Origin: a candidate division Zixibacteria bacterium SM23_73_3
Lineage (GTDB): Bacteria; Zixibacteria; MSB-5A5; SM1-73
Length of the DNA: 36,500 nucleotides
Reading direction: 5' to 3'
Assembly: GCA_001304155.1 (NCBI GenBank)
Contig: LJUX01000007.1
Location: forward strand, 1-36,500
The translations under genes were made by a program, and so were the position numbers. Under the pieces are notes generated by a model, which worked only from the letters and a program-made list of their open reading frames with translations, was not told where the DNA came from and did not search any database. Positions within the stretch are counted from its first letter, which is position 1, and every line of letters starts with the position of its first letter. Shown in pieces: positions 27,708 through 36,500 of the stretch.

Positions 27708-27777
27708 AAAATTCTTGACTTTGTTTGAAAAGTTGTTAATTTCAAAAATTGTTTCGCTTTAAACTTAGGGAAAGGAT

Positions 27778-29511
27778 ATGATGAAAAAAGCTTTAAGAAA
27801 TTGCCTGTGGACACTGATTATTCTCCTTTTAGTTTTTGCGCAAGAGAGTTGGTGTGCAGATCTGAAAGCCGGGATCGAAGCTTACGAGAAAGGAGATTAC
27901 GATCAGGCCATTCAGCTTATAAATGACTATCTCAACGAAAAGCCCCGGGATGAGAAGGGATATTACTATTTAGGAAATTGTTATCTTGAGAAAGGAGAAT
28001 TGGACCAGGCTATCGAGCAATATCAGAAGGCTTTGGAACTTAAATCTAAATACTGGGAAGCTTACTCTCAACTGGGGTATGTTTATTATAAAAAGGGGAT
28101 GCATGACGAGGCTGAAGAGACGATAAGAGAAGCTTTGGATAAAAAAGAAAGGGGGGAGTTGTACAATGTGTTGGGGTTGGTGCAGATGGCAAAGGGAATG
28201 CTCAAGGAGGCGGACTTCTCCTTCCGTAAGGCCATCTCCTATGATGACAAAGACCCCGAATTTCATAAGAATTTGGGTGACGTGAACTTTGAAAAAGGAG
28301 TATTGATAATTGCCACGCAGGAATATCTGACAGCACTGGAGTTGGATTCTACCATGGTGGAGGTGTATTTCCGTTTGGCTCAGGCTTATCTCAAGCAGGT
28401 CAGATTCAATGATGCCATGGAAGCTTTCAAGACTGCGATTCGGGTGGATCCGCAGAACAAAGACGCCTATCTCGCTTTAGGCCATATCTACATGTTGGAC
28501 GGTAAGCACTACCCGGAGGCGAGAATAATTTACGAAGAATATCTGAAGTTCGGTGAAGAAAACAGCGAGGCATATAAAAATTTGGGAATCTCATATTACT
28601 TCCTCTCAAAGATGCTCCCCTCCTTGGTGGTGAATGGAGATACCCTCACCAGTGCCGGGATGGCTGAGAAAGCAAGCCAGTATCTGAAGAGATCGGCCAG
28701 CATGAATCTTGAAGAGCCGGAGGTATATCTTTACTTGGGCAAAGCCCATCAGGATTTGAAGGAATTCCCGGAAGCCTTGAAAGCTTTCGAAAATTACGAG
28801 AAGATCTTGACCGAACAGAATTACGAATGGACACAAAAAGATGCCGGCTTTTGGGAAAACAAAGGTCAGGTTCAGGCGGAGTTCGAGGATTCGGCTTCGC
28901 TGGAGGCGGCGATTTCATCTCTGATGAAAGCCATCCAACTGGATTCTACCAAAACCACTGCTTACTCTCACCTGGGCAAGGCTTTGTATGATCAGGGAAA
29001 GTATGAACAAGCCATTCCCTTTTTCCAAAAGAGGATCGAAACCGATCCGGACAATGCCAGTGCCCATCTCAACTTGGCTTTCTGCTATCTTAAACTGGAA
29101 ATATATGGGGAGGCGGTGGAACCCTTAAAAAAGGTGGTGGAATTGAAACCGGATAATGTAGCAGCTCATGATCTTCTCGCCCGAGTGTATTTGAACCTTA
29201 ATAAATTTGGGGCAGCTAAAGATCATTATCTTAAGGTAATTCAATTTGATCCTTCCAAGTGTGAGTTACAGACAAATGTGGGATATTGCTATATGCGCCT
29301 GAATAATCCAGCCGGGGCGGTTCCCTTCTTTAAAAAAGCGGTCTCTTGTTTTCCCAGAAATGTTACGCATCTCTTAAATCTTGCGCAATCCCTGGAGTTG
29401 TCCAAAAACATTGACGAAGCATATGAATATTATCTTAGGATTTTGGAAATCGACCCCAAGAATAAAGATGCCATCGATGGAAGAGATCGCATAGACATGC
29501 AAAGATATTAA
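27778..29511 (+). CDS. Exported TPR-repeat protein
   Basis: Signal peptide; many TPR units (AYSHLGKALYDQGKYEQAIPFFQKRIETDPDNASAHLNLAFCYLKL...). Confidence 0.92.
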   Translation: MMKKALRNCLWTLIILLLVFAQESWCADLKAGIEAYEKGDYDQAIQLINDYLNEKPRDEKGYYYLGNCYLEKGELDQAIEQYQKALELKSKYWEAYSQLGYVYYKKGMHDEAEETIREALDKKERGELYNVLGLVQMAKGMLKEADFSFRKAISYDDKDPEFHKNLGDVNFEKGVLIIATQEYLTALELDSTMVEVYFRLAQAYLKQVRFNDAMEAFKTAIRVDPQNKDAYLALGHIYMLDGKHYPEARIIYEEYLKFGEENSEAYKNLGISYYFLSKMLPSLVVNGDTLTSAGMAEKASQYLKRSASMNLEEPEVYLYLGKAHQDLKEFPEALKAFENYEKILTEQNYEWTQKDAGFWENKGQVQAEFEDSASLEAAISSLMKAIQLDSTKTTAYSHLGKALYDQGKYEQAIPFFQKRIETDPDNASAHLNLAFCYLKLEIYGEAVEPLKKVVELKPDNVAAHDLLARVYLNLNKFGAAKDHYLKVIQFDPSKCELQTNVGYCYMRLNNPAGAVPFFKKAVSCFPRNVTHLLNLAQSLELSKNIDEAYEYYLRILEIDPKNKDAIDGRDRIDMQRY

Positions 29512-29559
29512 GAGACAGAACTAAGAATCCAAGGCGAATAACAGAGGAGTTAAACGCGA

Positions 29560-30282
29560 ATGGAAGATCAAAATCAAAACAAAAAAGTCGATGAAAGAAT
29601 TTCAGAGGAGATGCGTTTCAAATACATCGGGTTTGATGTTTACCCTAATAAGGCGAAGGAGTTCTGGAGAAGCAAGGAGGAGAAGAGAAAATATCTGGAG
29701 GAGGCCAAGCAGAAGAGTTCTGAATCGGCTGTTGCGGAGAGAGACCATAGTCTGGTGAGGGCGGTGGTCTTTTCCAAGGTGGATCGAATGGTTCTGACCA
29801 TCACCTCGTTTCTTCTAACGGTAAGCCTGTTTGTGCCCTGGTTCTCCATAAGAGGAGAAGCTTTTCACTCTCAAGTTATCGGTCTGGGTTTTTTCTTAAA
29901 ACTGGGGGCACTATTTGGCTACGCTCCATTGAGTGGACCGCTCTTCAGCGTTTTTGTGGTTCTGGTGTCGCTGACCATACTCTTTTCATTCGTTGCCGGG
30001 TTGATGAGTTTGTTGGCGATCTATAAGAAACATAGCGATGTGGAGAGCTATTTGACCAATCTGAAAAAAAAGTTGCAGTTGAATTGGATTCCCCTGGTTT
30101 TATGGGTGGCTGTAATCATAATCTCAACCATTGGCATGCCCACTCCCTTCGCAGATGCACTCAATGTGGGTGGATTCGGTGACAGCTTCAACGTGGCCAA
30201 TTTCTTTGCCCTCGCCAGCTTCGGGGTATGGTTGAGTCTGCCCTGCGTGATAATTAACTGCGTAAAAATCAGTGATCTTTAA
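29560..30282 (+). CDS. Integral membrane protein (about 4 TM) with charged N-terminal region
   Basis: Hydrophobic segments; RBS-like GAGGAG upstream; no family recognised. Confidence 0.75.
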   Translation: MEDQNQNKKVDERISEEMRFKYIGFDVYPNKAKEFWRSKEEKRKYLEEAKQKSSESAVAERDHSLVRAVVFSKVDRMVLTITSFLLTVSLFVPWFSIRGEAFHSQVIGLGFFLKLGALFGYAPLSGPLFSVFVVLVSLTILFSFVAGLMSLLAIYKKHSDVESYLTNLKKKLQLNWIPLVLWVAVIIISTIGMPTPFADALNVGGFGDSFNVANFFALASFGVWLSLPCVIINCVKISDL

Positions 30283-30439
30283 AAAAGGTTGGTTTCAAGC
30301 AAGGAGGTATGGATGCTTTGAATAAAGATGTAAGTAAGGATTGGCAGAAGGAGAAAAGATTTTTCCATAGACGTAAAATCCTTTAGCTAGGTTTTGAAAC
30401 GGTTAACTGTCAACTATCAACTATAAAAGGAGAGTTTAA

Positions 30440-31171
30440 ATGAAACAGTCGGTTTTCATAGTGTTGGTTTTGATAGTCTCTTTCGCAGTCGGGGTTTTCA
30501 TCTGGTTGCAACTTCCAGAATATCTGCGCGCAGGAGGACCGCTGGTGGCGGTTCTCATCGCCCTGTTGGTGATGCTTGCGGCTTTCGTTTTGGAGAGATT
30601 ATTCACCTTAAATAAGGCCAAGGGCAGAGCTTCGGTCCAATCATTCTTCAAGAATGTGATCTCCATGCTTCAGCAGGATGACTTTGATGGTGCTTTGGCG
30701 GCTTGTGATAAGCAAAGAGGAACTATGGCTAACGTCTTGAGAGCTGGAATTGAAAGATATCAACAGGTCTTAGTCTCCGAGAAAACCTCGGAGAGGCGTT
30801 TAGAGGAGACTCAAAGGGCAATAGAGGAGGCCAATGCTTTAGAGGTTCCTCTCTTGGAGCGTAACCTGATCGCACTTTCCACCATTGCCTCCATCGGCAC
30901 CATGGTGGGGCTTTTGGGAACCACCATTGGAATGATCCGAGCTTTTGCCGCCACTGGGCACAGAGTGGGCGGGATTATCGATGCTCAGCAGTTGGCTGTT
31001 GGCATCTCGGAAGCTCTGGTTAACACCGCCGGGGGTCTGCTAAGCGGCATAGGAGGAATCGTGGCATATAACTTCTTTGTGAATAAGGTAGACACATTCA
31101 ACTACACCATGGATGAAGCTAATTATGAAGTGCTCCAGCTTTTGAAAAGCAGAGAGACGGAGGGGAAATAG
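30440..31171 (+). CDS. exbB: MotA/TolQ/ExbB proton-channel family protein
   Basis: ALSTIASIGTMVGLLGTTIGMIRAF, ISEALVNTAGGLLSGIGGIVAYNFF. Confidence 0.93.
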   Translation: MKQSVFIVLVLIVSFAVGVFIWLQLPEYLRAGGPLVAVLIALLVMLAAFVLERLFTLNKAKGRASVQSFFKNVISMLQQDDFDGALAACDKQRGTMANVLRAGIERYQQVLVSEKTSERRLEETQRAIEEANALEVPLLERNLIALSTIASIGTMVGLLGTTIGMIRAFAATGHRVGGIIDAQQLAVGISEALVNTAGGLLSGIGGIVAYNFFVNKVDTFNYTMDEANYEVLQLLKSRETEGK

Positions 31172-31204
31172 AAGGGGAAAAACGAACAAAAAGGAGTTTG
31201 AGAT

Positions 31205-31690
31205 ATGCTTAAGCGAATGAAGAGAAGAGTAGACATCAGGATCGACATGACCCCTATGGTGGATATCGCCTTTCTTCTGCTCATATTTTACATGGCTACC
31301 ACCTCGTTTAAGCCGCCGGAGAAGTTACATGTTTCCCTACCCGCTTCTCATTCGGAGATAAAGCTCCCCGAATCGGACATGATTTACGTTACCGTCACCA
31401 AGGAGGACAGCATTATGGTAGAATATATCACCAAACAAAAGGTGCAGAGAGAGGGAGAGGAGATCAGTGAAGCGGTAAGGCATTATCAGGAGGCAACTCC
31501 AACTGACCTCCCTTTGGTGATTACACAGATCAGAGCCAGCGTGCCGGGAGCTTATAAGTGGTTCGTGGTGATAAAGGCGGATAAGGACGTTAGATACGGG
31601 ACCATGAACAGCATAATGAATGCGCTGCAGGAGATAAAGATCAGCAAGTTCAGCTTGGTGACAGAGATGGAGAAAGAGCAGGAGATATAA
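31205..31690 (+). CDS. exbD: ExbD/TolR-family biopolymer transport protein (copy 1)
   Basis: RIDMTPMVDIAFLLLIFYMATTSF with the conserved TM Asp. Confidence 0.92.
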   Translation: MLKRMKRRVDIRIDMTPMVDIAFLLLIFYMATTSFKPPEKLHVSLPASHSEIKLPESDMIYVTVTKEDSIMVEYITKQKVQREGEEISEAVRHYQEATPTDLPLVITQIRASVPGAYKWFVVIKADKDVRYGTMNSIMNALQEIKISKFSLVTEMEKEQEI

Positions 31691-31712
31691 TATAATCAAG
31701 GAGTGAAAGAAA

Positions 31713-32255
31713 ATGGCAGGTGTTGACGTCGGCGGCGGCGCGCCGAGACAAAAGAAAGGAAAGGGGCTTAGAAGGCCCAAAAGAAGGATCGCCATACGAA
31801 TAGATATGACCCCTATGGTGGATATAGCTTTTTTGCTTTTGATCTTCTATATGGTCACCACGGTCTTTAGCCAGCCACAGGCTATGGAGGTAAATTTACC
31901 TCCAACTGACAATCCGGTTCCTGTGGCGGAATCCAGACTTTTGACCTTGCGAATCGATTCGGATGAGAATCTGTGGTGGAACATGGCCAGGGAGACTCCA
32001 CAGCCCATTTTGTTTGATTCCTTAAGAGGGCTTTTGCTGGAGTGGAACGCAAAACAACCCAAACTGGTAACCCTGGTGAAGATTGATAAAGATGCAAGAT
32101 ATTTTAAAATGGTAGATGTGATAGATGAAATTCAGATAGTGGAGAAGCAGATAAAGGAGAGGCGGTCAAATTTCAGCTATCGCTTCAGCCTGTCGCCTTT
32201 TTCAGAGTTTGATAAAAGACAGATGGCAGAGGTGAGAGGAGGTGCCAGCCCATGA
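31713..32255 (+). CDS. exbD: ExbD/TolR-family biopolymer transport protein (copy 2)
   Basis: RIDMTPMVDIAFLLLIFYMVTTVF. Confidence 0.92.
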   Translation: MAGVDVGGGAPRQKKGKGLRRPKRRIAIRIDMTPMVDIAFLLLIFYMVTTVFSQPQAMEVNLPPTDNPVPVAESRLLTLRIDSDENLWWNMARETPQPILFDSLRGLLLEWNAKQPKLVTLVKIDKDARYFKMVDVIDEIQIVEKQIKERRSNFSYRFSLSPFSEFDKRQMAEVRGGASP

Positions 32256-33022
32256 AATCAGAAAGAGCAGTAACTTCTCCCAAAGCTTCGGGTGTCTTTG
32301 TCAGTTATGGGGCGATTGAGTTAAAGAGATGTTATCAAAAGCATCTTGGCTTGGCGGTGATAATAGCTGGGGCATTACATCTCGCCGTAATTGGCGGTTT
32401 TCTGCTCTATTCCAAAATCACCGCTAAGGTTCCGGAAGCCGCAGGGGTGGTCAGGATCAGAACCATCGCCGAGTTAGCTGCTCCTCCCTCGGTCAGTCAG
32501 ACCCAAACACCCCAGGTAGCAGTAGCTGCTCCCGGTATAGCCCCCCCATCCATAGGAATTCCCAAAGCAGTTCCAGATGAGGAGGCTCCAGAGGAGGTTA
32601 CCATAGCCACCCAGGAGGAGTTGGGAAAGATTGCGGACTTAAGTACTCAAACCATCCTCGGAGGAGGAGGAGGGGACTCCATCGCCATCGAGATCCCCTT
32701 GGAGGAATATCTCCCACCTCCAGAGGAGTTCGTGCCGTACGATGAGGCTCCGGTTCAACTAAATGAGATCGCATACGAGTATCCCCGTTTGGCCAGGGAA
32801 GCCGGAATCGAGGGAACCGTCTGGATCAAAGCCCTGGTGGACAAGAAAGGTAATGTGAGGGATGCAAGGGTGTTTAAACCGTCGGGCTCCAGTGCCGGGT
32901 TTGAAGACGTGGCAAAAGAAGGCGCATATAAGATCAAATACAAGCCAGCAATCAGCAACAATCAACCAGTGGCTGTGTGGGTGGTTTATCCGGTCCACTT
33001 CACTTTGAAGACTCAGAAGTAA
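32252..33022 (+). CDS. tonB: TonB-family energy transducer
   Basis: Single N-terminal TM, Pro-rich spacer, YPRLAREAGIEGTVWIKALVDKKGNVRDARV; ATGA overlap with exbD2. Confidence 0.92.
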   Translation: MKSERAVTSPKASGVFVSYGAIELKRCYQKHLGLAVIIAGALHLAVIGGFLLYSKITAKVPEAAGVVRIRTIAELAAPPSVSQTQTPQVAVAAPGIAPPSIGIPKAVPDEEAPEEVTIATQEELGKIADLSTQTILGGGGGDSIAIEIPLEEYLPPPEEFVPYDEAPVQLNEIAYEYPRLAREAGIEGTVWIKALVDKKGNVRDARVFKPSGSSAGFEDVAKEGAYKIKYKPAISNNQPVAVWVVYPVHFTLKTQK

Positions 33023-33258
33023 GAACTGGTTCAAGAAAAGAGAGAAGTTCAACCACCGGAGGAGCACAGGCATAATTGTACTTGAGCCGGAAGGATTCGT
33101 TGTTTTTTGACTATAGCCGCAGAGAAAGTCAGTTAAAAGATTTTGGATGAATAAGGATACCTGGAAGTTGGCATCTGCGGAAAGGTAAAATTTTATCAGG
33201 AAAACAAAGGGAATATCAAAAGCAATAGATAATGGTTGAGCTTATCTTATGAAAAGCA

Positions 33259-33292
33259 AAAGGCAGTTTGATTTTAAACTGCCTTTATTTTT
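33259..33292 (+). terminator. Rho-independent terminator AAAGGCAGTTT-GATTTT-AAACTGCCTTT-ATTTTT
   Basis: 11-bp perfect stem plus T-rich tail. Confidence 0.88.
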
Positions 33293-33417
33293 ATGAAAAT
33301 TATCGTGGTGAAAAAGAGAATGATAAAAAAAACATCCTCACTGTTCACCATCTTTACCAAAATTTCTCTTCTGAAGGAAGTCAACAATTGTAATATTTCT
33401 AAAAGAAAGGGGTTAGA

Positions 33418-35391
33418 GTGGACTTAGGGTTTATCTCAGCCATTCTGGGGATAGTGGGACTTGCCTTTGCTTTGGGCCTTTTTCTTTTTGTCAAAAGGCA
33501 ATCGCCGGGCACTCAATTGATGCAGGATATCTCTGAAGTAATTCACAGGGGAGCCATGATATTTCTGAAAAAGGAATACTCCATCCTGGTTGTTTTTATC
33601 TCCGTTGTTTTTGTGCTTCTGGCGTGGAAGATAGGCATATTTACAGGGGTGGCTTTTCTTTCCGGGGCGATCTGCTCCATGTTGGCTGGCTTTCTGGGAA
33701 TGAATGCCGCCACCCGGGCAAATGTTCGCACCACTGAGGCTGCCAGAGGTTCCGGACAGACCAAAGCTTTAAATATCGCCTTCTCCGGAGGTGCAGTGAT
33801 GGGGATGTCGGTGGCCAGTCTGGGTCTTTTTGGCCTGGGGATATATTACCATTTTTTTCACAAGATAGACCCGGCGGTTCTGGTGGGATTCTCCATGGGA
33901 GCATCATCCATCGCCCTTTTTGCCAGGGTGGGGGGAGGTATTTACACAAAATCAGCAGATGTGGGGGCAGATCTGGTGGGGAAGGTGGAGAAATCCATTC
34001 CTGAAGATGATCCCAGAAATCCAGCCGTGATAGCGGATAATGTGGGGGACAACGTGGGGGATGTGGCAGGCATGGGAGCGGATCTGTTCGAGTCATATGT
34101 GGGTTCAGTAGTAGCTTCTATCGCCATCGCCGCAACCGGAGCCCAATACGCCGCCATGAAACTTCAGTATATGTCTCTGCCCCTTTTGATTATCCTGGTA
34201 GGATTGATAGCGTCCATGTTGGGGGTGCTTTCAGTCAGGATATTTAAAAAATTCAATCCAGCCGCGGTCTTGAGAGCAGTCACCTATGTCGCCGCTTTGG
34301 TGCTTCTGATTGCCGCTTACATCATCATCGGGAAGCTGGGTCTGCCCATCGGGGTATTCTGGGCTATTTTGACTGGAAATCTTGCCGGAATACTGATGGG
34401 ACTTCTTACCGAGTTTTACACTTCATTTTCTCCCATCCAAAGGATTGCCAAAGCCTCGGAGACCGGAGCCGCCACCAACATCATCACCGGCATTGCAGTG
34501 GGAATGGAAAGCGTGGTCGGGCCCATTTTAGTAATCTGCATCGCCATCTTTGCAGGATATAATTTAGCCGGACTTTACGGAATCGGAATTGCCGCGGTGG
34601 GGATGCTTTCCACCATTGGGGTGACCATGTCTGTGGATGCTTATGGTCCCATTGCGGACAATGCCGGAGGAATCTCTGAGATGTCCGGATTGGGAGACAA
34701 GGTGAGAAAGATAACCGACAGGTTGGACTCTTTAGGCAACACCACTGCCGCCATAGGCAAGGGATTTGCCATTGGATCAGCCGCACTTACCGCCTTGGCT
34801 TTATTCTCCGCTTACACTCAGGCAGTAGAATTAGAGTTGATCAACCTTCTCAAACCGAAGGTGGTGATAGGATTCTTCCTGGGAGGCGTTCTGCCTTTCC
34901 TGATAGCCTCCATCACCATGACCGCGGTGGGAAGAGCCGCATTCAAGATGGTGGCTGAGGTGAGAAGACAATTTGCCCAAATCCCCGGGCTGATGGAGGG
35001 AAAAGCAAAACCGGATTCAGAAAGATGTGTGGCTATATCTGCTCAGGCGGCACTCAAGGAGATGATACTCCCTGGAATGATCGCCATTCTTGCGCCGATT
35101 GTGATCGGTCTCGTTTTAGGAAAAGAGGCTTTGGGTGGGCTTTTAGCTGGTGCCACACTAACCGGCGTGCTCTTGGCGCTTATGATGGCAAATGGCGGTG
35201 GAGCCTGGGATAATGCCAAAAAATTCATCGAAGCCGGCAATTTGGGAGGAAAAGGGTCCCCCGCTCACAAATCCGCAGTGGTGGGCGATACCGTGGGCGA
35301 TCCCTTCAAAGATACCTCCGGTCCTTCCATGAACATCCTGATAAAACTTATGGCTATGGTTTCGCTGGTGCTGGCGCCATTGTTTATTTAG
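33418..35391 (+). CDS. hppA: Membrane-bound ion-translocating pyrophosphatase, K+-dependent type by signature
   Basis: [73 protein letters not shown] start with AAAGGGG upstream. Confidence 0.96.
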   Translation: MDLGFISAILGIVGLAFALGLFLFVKRQSPGTQLMQDISEVIHRGAMIFLKKEYSILVVFISVVFVLLAWKIGIFTGVAFLSGAICSMLAGFLGMNAATRANVRTTEAARGSGQTKALNIAFSGGAVMGMSVASLGLFGLGIYYHFFHKIDPAVLVGFSMGASSIALFARVGGGIYTKSADVGADLVGKVEKSIPEDDPRNPAVIADNVGDNVGDVAGMGADLFESYVGSVVASIAIAATGAQYAAMKLQYMSLPLLIILVGLIASMLGVLSVRIFKKFNPAAVLRAVTYVAALVLLIAAYIIIGKLGLPIGVFWAILTGNLAGILMGLLTEFYTSFSPIQRIAKASETGAATNIITGIAVGMESVVGPILVICIAIFAGYNLAGLYGIGIAAVGMLSTIGVTMSVDAYGPIADNAGGISEMSGLGDKVRKITDRLDSLGNTTAAIGKGFAIGSAALTALALFSAYTQAVELELINLLKPKVVIGFFLGGVLPFLIASITMTAVGRAAFKMVAEVRRQFAQIPGLMEGKAKPDSERCVAISAQAALKEMILPGMIAILAPIVIGLVLGKEALGGLLAGATLTGVLLALMMANGGGAWDNAKKFIEAGNLGGKGSPAHKSAVVGDTVGDPFKDTSGPSMNILIKLMAMVSLVLAPLFI

Positions 35392-35408
35392 GAAACACGC
35401 AGCAAGCA

Positions 35409-35436
35409 GTAGGGGCGATTCATGAATCGCCCCTAC
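35409..35436. repeat. Perfect 28-nt palindrome GTAGGGGCGATTCATGAATCGCCCCTAC
   Basis: 14-bp perfect arms with no loop, just downstream of hppA. Confidence 0.9.
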
Positions 35437-35513
35437 AAGCCTTTTGTGAAACTTTTTTACGATAATTCCGTCTAAAATTAAAGAATGGTTGGTTTTTAAA
35501 GAAAGGAGTAGAA

Positions 35514-36245
35514 ATGGAACAAATAGTTCCTTCCATTCAACCAGAAGAGAAGACCATGGGTGGAGTTTCAAAGATTCTAAATATCTTCTTTGAACCCCGA
35601 AAGGTATTCGAGAGTTTGAAAATCAAGCCAACCTGGTTAGTACCTTTTATCGTCGTGGCTTTGCTGGGAATTGGATTTTTCTACTATACGTTTCCTTACA
35701 TGATGGATCAACAAGTGGAGAGGATCCAGGAGAACGAGAAAATTCCAGAGGAACAAAAAGAACGAATCATTGAGAGAATGACAGAGCAAGATCATCCGCC
35801 TATATGGCAGTTAGCTTTAGCGCCGGTTGGTAGTCTGGTTGCTCTGGTGGTGGTCGCCGCTGTTTTGTTCTTTGTGTTCAATGTTCTTCTGGGCGGAGAC
35901 TCCACTTTTCGCGGAGTCTTTTCGGTGTACTGTTATTCTTCTCTGATAGCAATCCCATCGATGATAGTGAAATTTCCTCTGATCATGATGAAAGAAAACC
36001 TCAATGTCCAGACCAGTTTGGCTTTGCTTTTGTCGGCAAACGCCAAGGATACTTTCCTGTATAGCGTCTTCTCCAGCTTCGACATATTTGCCATCTGGCA
36101 GGTGATACTGGTTTCTATGGGATTGGGAGTGATGTATAAATATACCACCAAAAAGGCTTTTACGGCCGTCTGTATTCTCTGGATATTCTGGATTCTGGTG
36201 AAATCCGTGTTCAGCACCGTCTTTGGTGGGGTATTCGGTATCTAA
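35514..36245 (+). CDS. YIP1-family membrane protein
   Basis: ILNIFFEPRKVFESLKIKPTWLVPFIVVALL N-terminus and later TM helices. Confidence 0.8.
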   Translation: MEQIVPSIQPEEKTMGGVSKILNIFFEPRKVFESLKIKPTWLVPFIVVALLGIGFFYYTFPYMMDQQVERIQENEKIPEEQKERIIERMTEQDHPPIWQLALAPVGSLVALVVVAAVLFFVFNVLLGGDSTFRGVFSVYCYSSLIAIPSMIVKFPLIMMKENLNVQTSLALLLSANAKDTFLYSVFSSFDIFAIWQVILVSMGLGVMYKYTTKKAFTAVCILWIFWILVKSVFSTVFGGVFGI

Positions 36246-36262
36246 CAACAGGGAGGTAAAAA

Positions 36263-36500
36263 ATGATAAGAATAGTTCTCTCAAACTTCTGTTTGCTGCT
36301 TCTTTTAACTAACGTTTGCTGGGGTCAATTCGAAGCTTCATCCCCCAAGATTTACTCGCTGGATGAATGTATCCAGCTGGCGGAGAAACATAACGTTACA
36401 CTGATAGCTGCTAAGGAGTCTTACAGAGTGGCAAAGAGTGACGTGTGGAGGGCCTGGGGCCAGCTCTTACCCAGCCTGGATTCTGACTTGGGATACTCTC
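36263..36500 (+). CDS. TolC-like outer-membrane efflux protein, N-terminus only (runs off window)
   Basis: Own translation MIRIVLSNFCLLLLLTNVCWGQFEASSPKIYSLDECIQLAEKHNVTLIAAKESYRVAKSDVWRAWGQLLPSLDSDLGYS; GGGAGG RBS. Confidence 0.8.
   Translation, partial: MIRIVLSNFCLLLLLTNVCWGQFEASSPKIYSLDECIQLAEKHNVTLIAAKESYRVAKSDVWRAWGQLLPSLDSDLGYS

Noticed and set aside
33641-34096. 151-aa antisense ORF inside hppA, plus 34484-34786 and others
   Set aside because: Low-complexity Pro/Trp-rich translation opposite a strongly conserved gene; no independent support.

Overview
The window is ordinary bacterial chromosome with about 26 confident CDSs, an embedded two-component signalling cluster and repeat-rich intergenic DNA. 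From left to right: (1) + strand housekeeping and accessory genes: sucD, an AmmeMemoRadiSam-type radical SAM enzyme, a PD-(D/E)XK-like protein, a divergent aldo/keto reductase and a DUF1847-like Cys-rich protein. (2) A - strand cluster at 5.0-13.8 kb: a response regulator with a C-terminal Cys motif, a 1587-aa hybrid kinase (6 PAS, HK, 2 REC, Hpt), a REC-HK, an Rcp1-like response regulator, a phytochrome-type HK, and decayed signalling-gene remnants. (3) - strand DegT aminotransferase and pdxA, then a TPR lipoprotein and a 1412-aa secreted beta-helix/PKD protein with a type-A-like C-terminal sorting domain. (4) + strand aldehyde dehydrogenase and histidine ammonia-lyase. (5) + strand TPR / membrane protein / ExbB / ExbD / ExbD / TonB operon, membrane pyrophosphatase, YIP1-like protein and the start of a TolC-like protein. 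I did not find a CRISPR array, rRNA, tRNA, transposase, phage or recognisable defence island. The most interesting signals are: a REC-HK whose H-box His reads Tyr, next to a decayed REC/Hpt gene; heptanucleotide repeats, one of them inserted in frame in pdxA; a PAS-linker DNA repeat that defines 375-399 nt and 117 nt modules; a three-copy dispersed element near the kinase genes; a 33-35-nt periodic array; and an aldo/keto reductase that appears to lack the canonical catalytic tetrad. No clearly new multi-gene system is evident. All homology calls come from recognising motifs by eye, without a database search.
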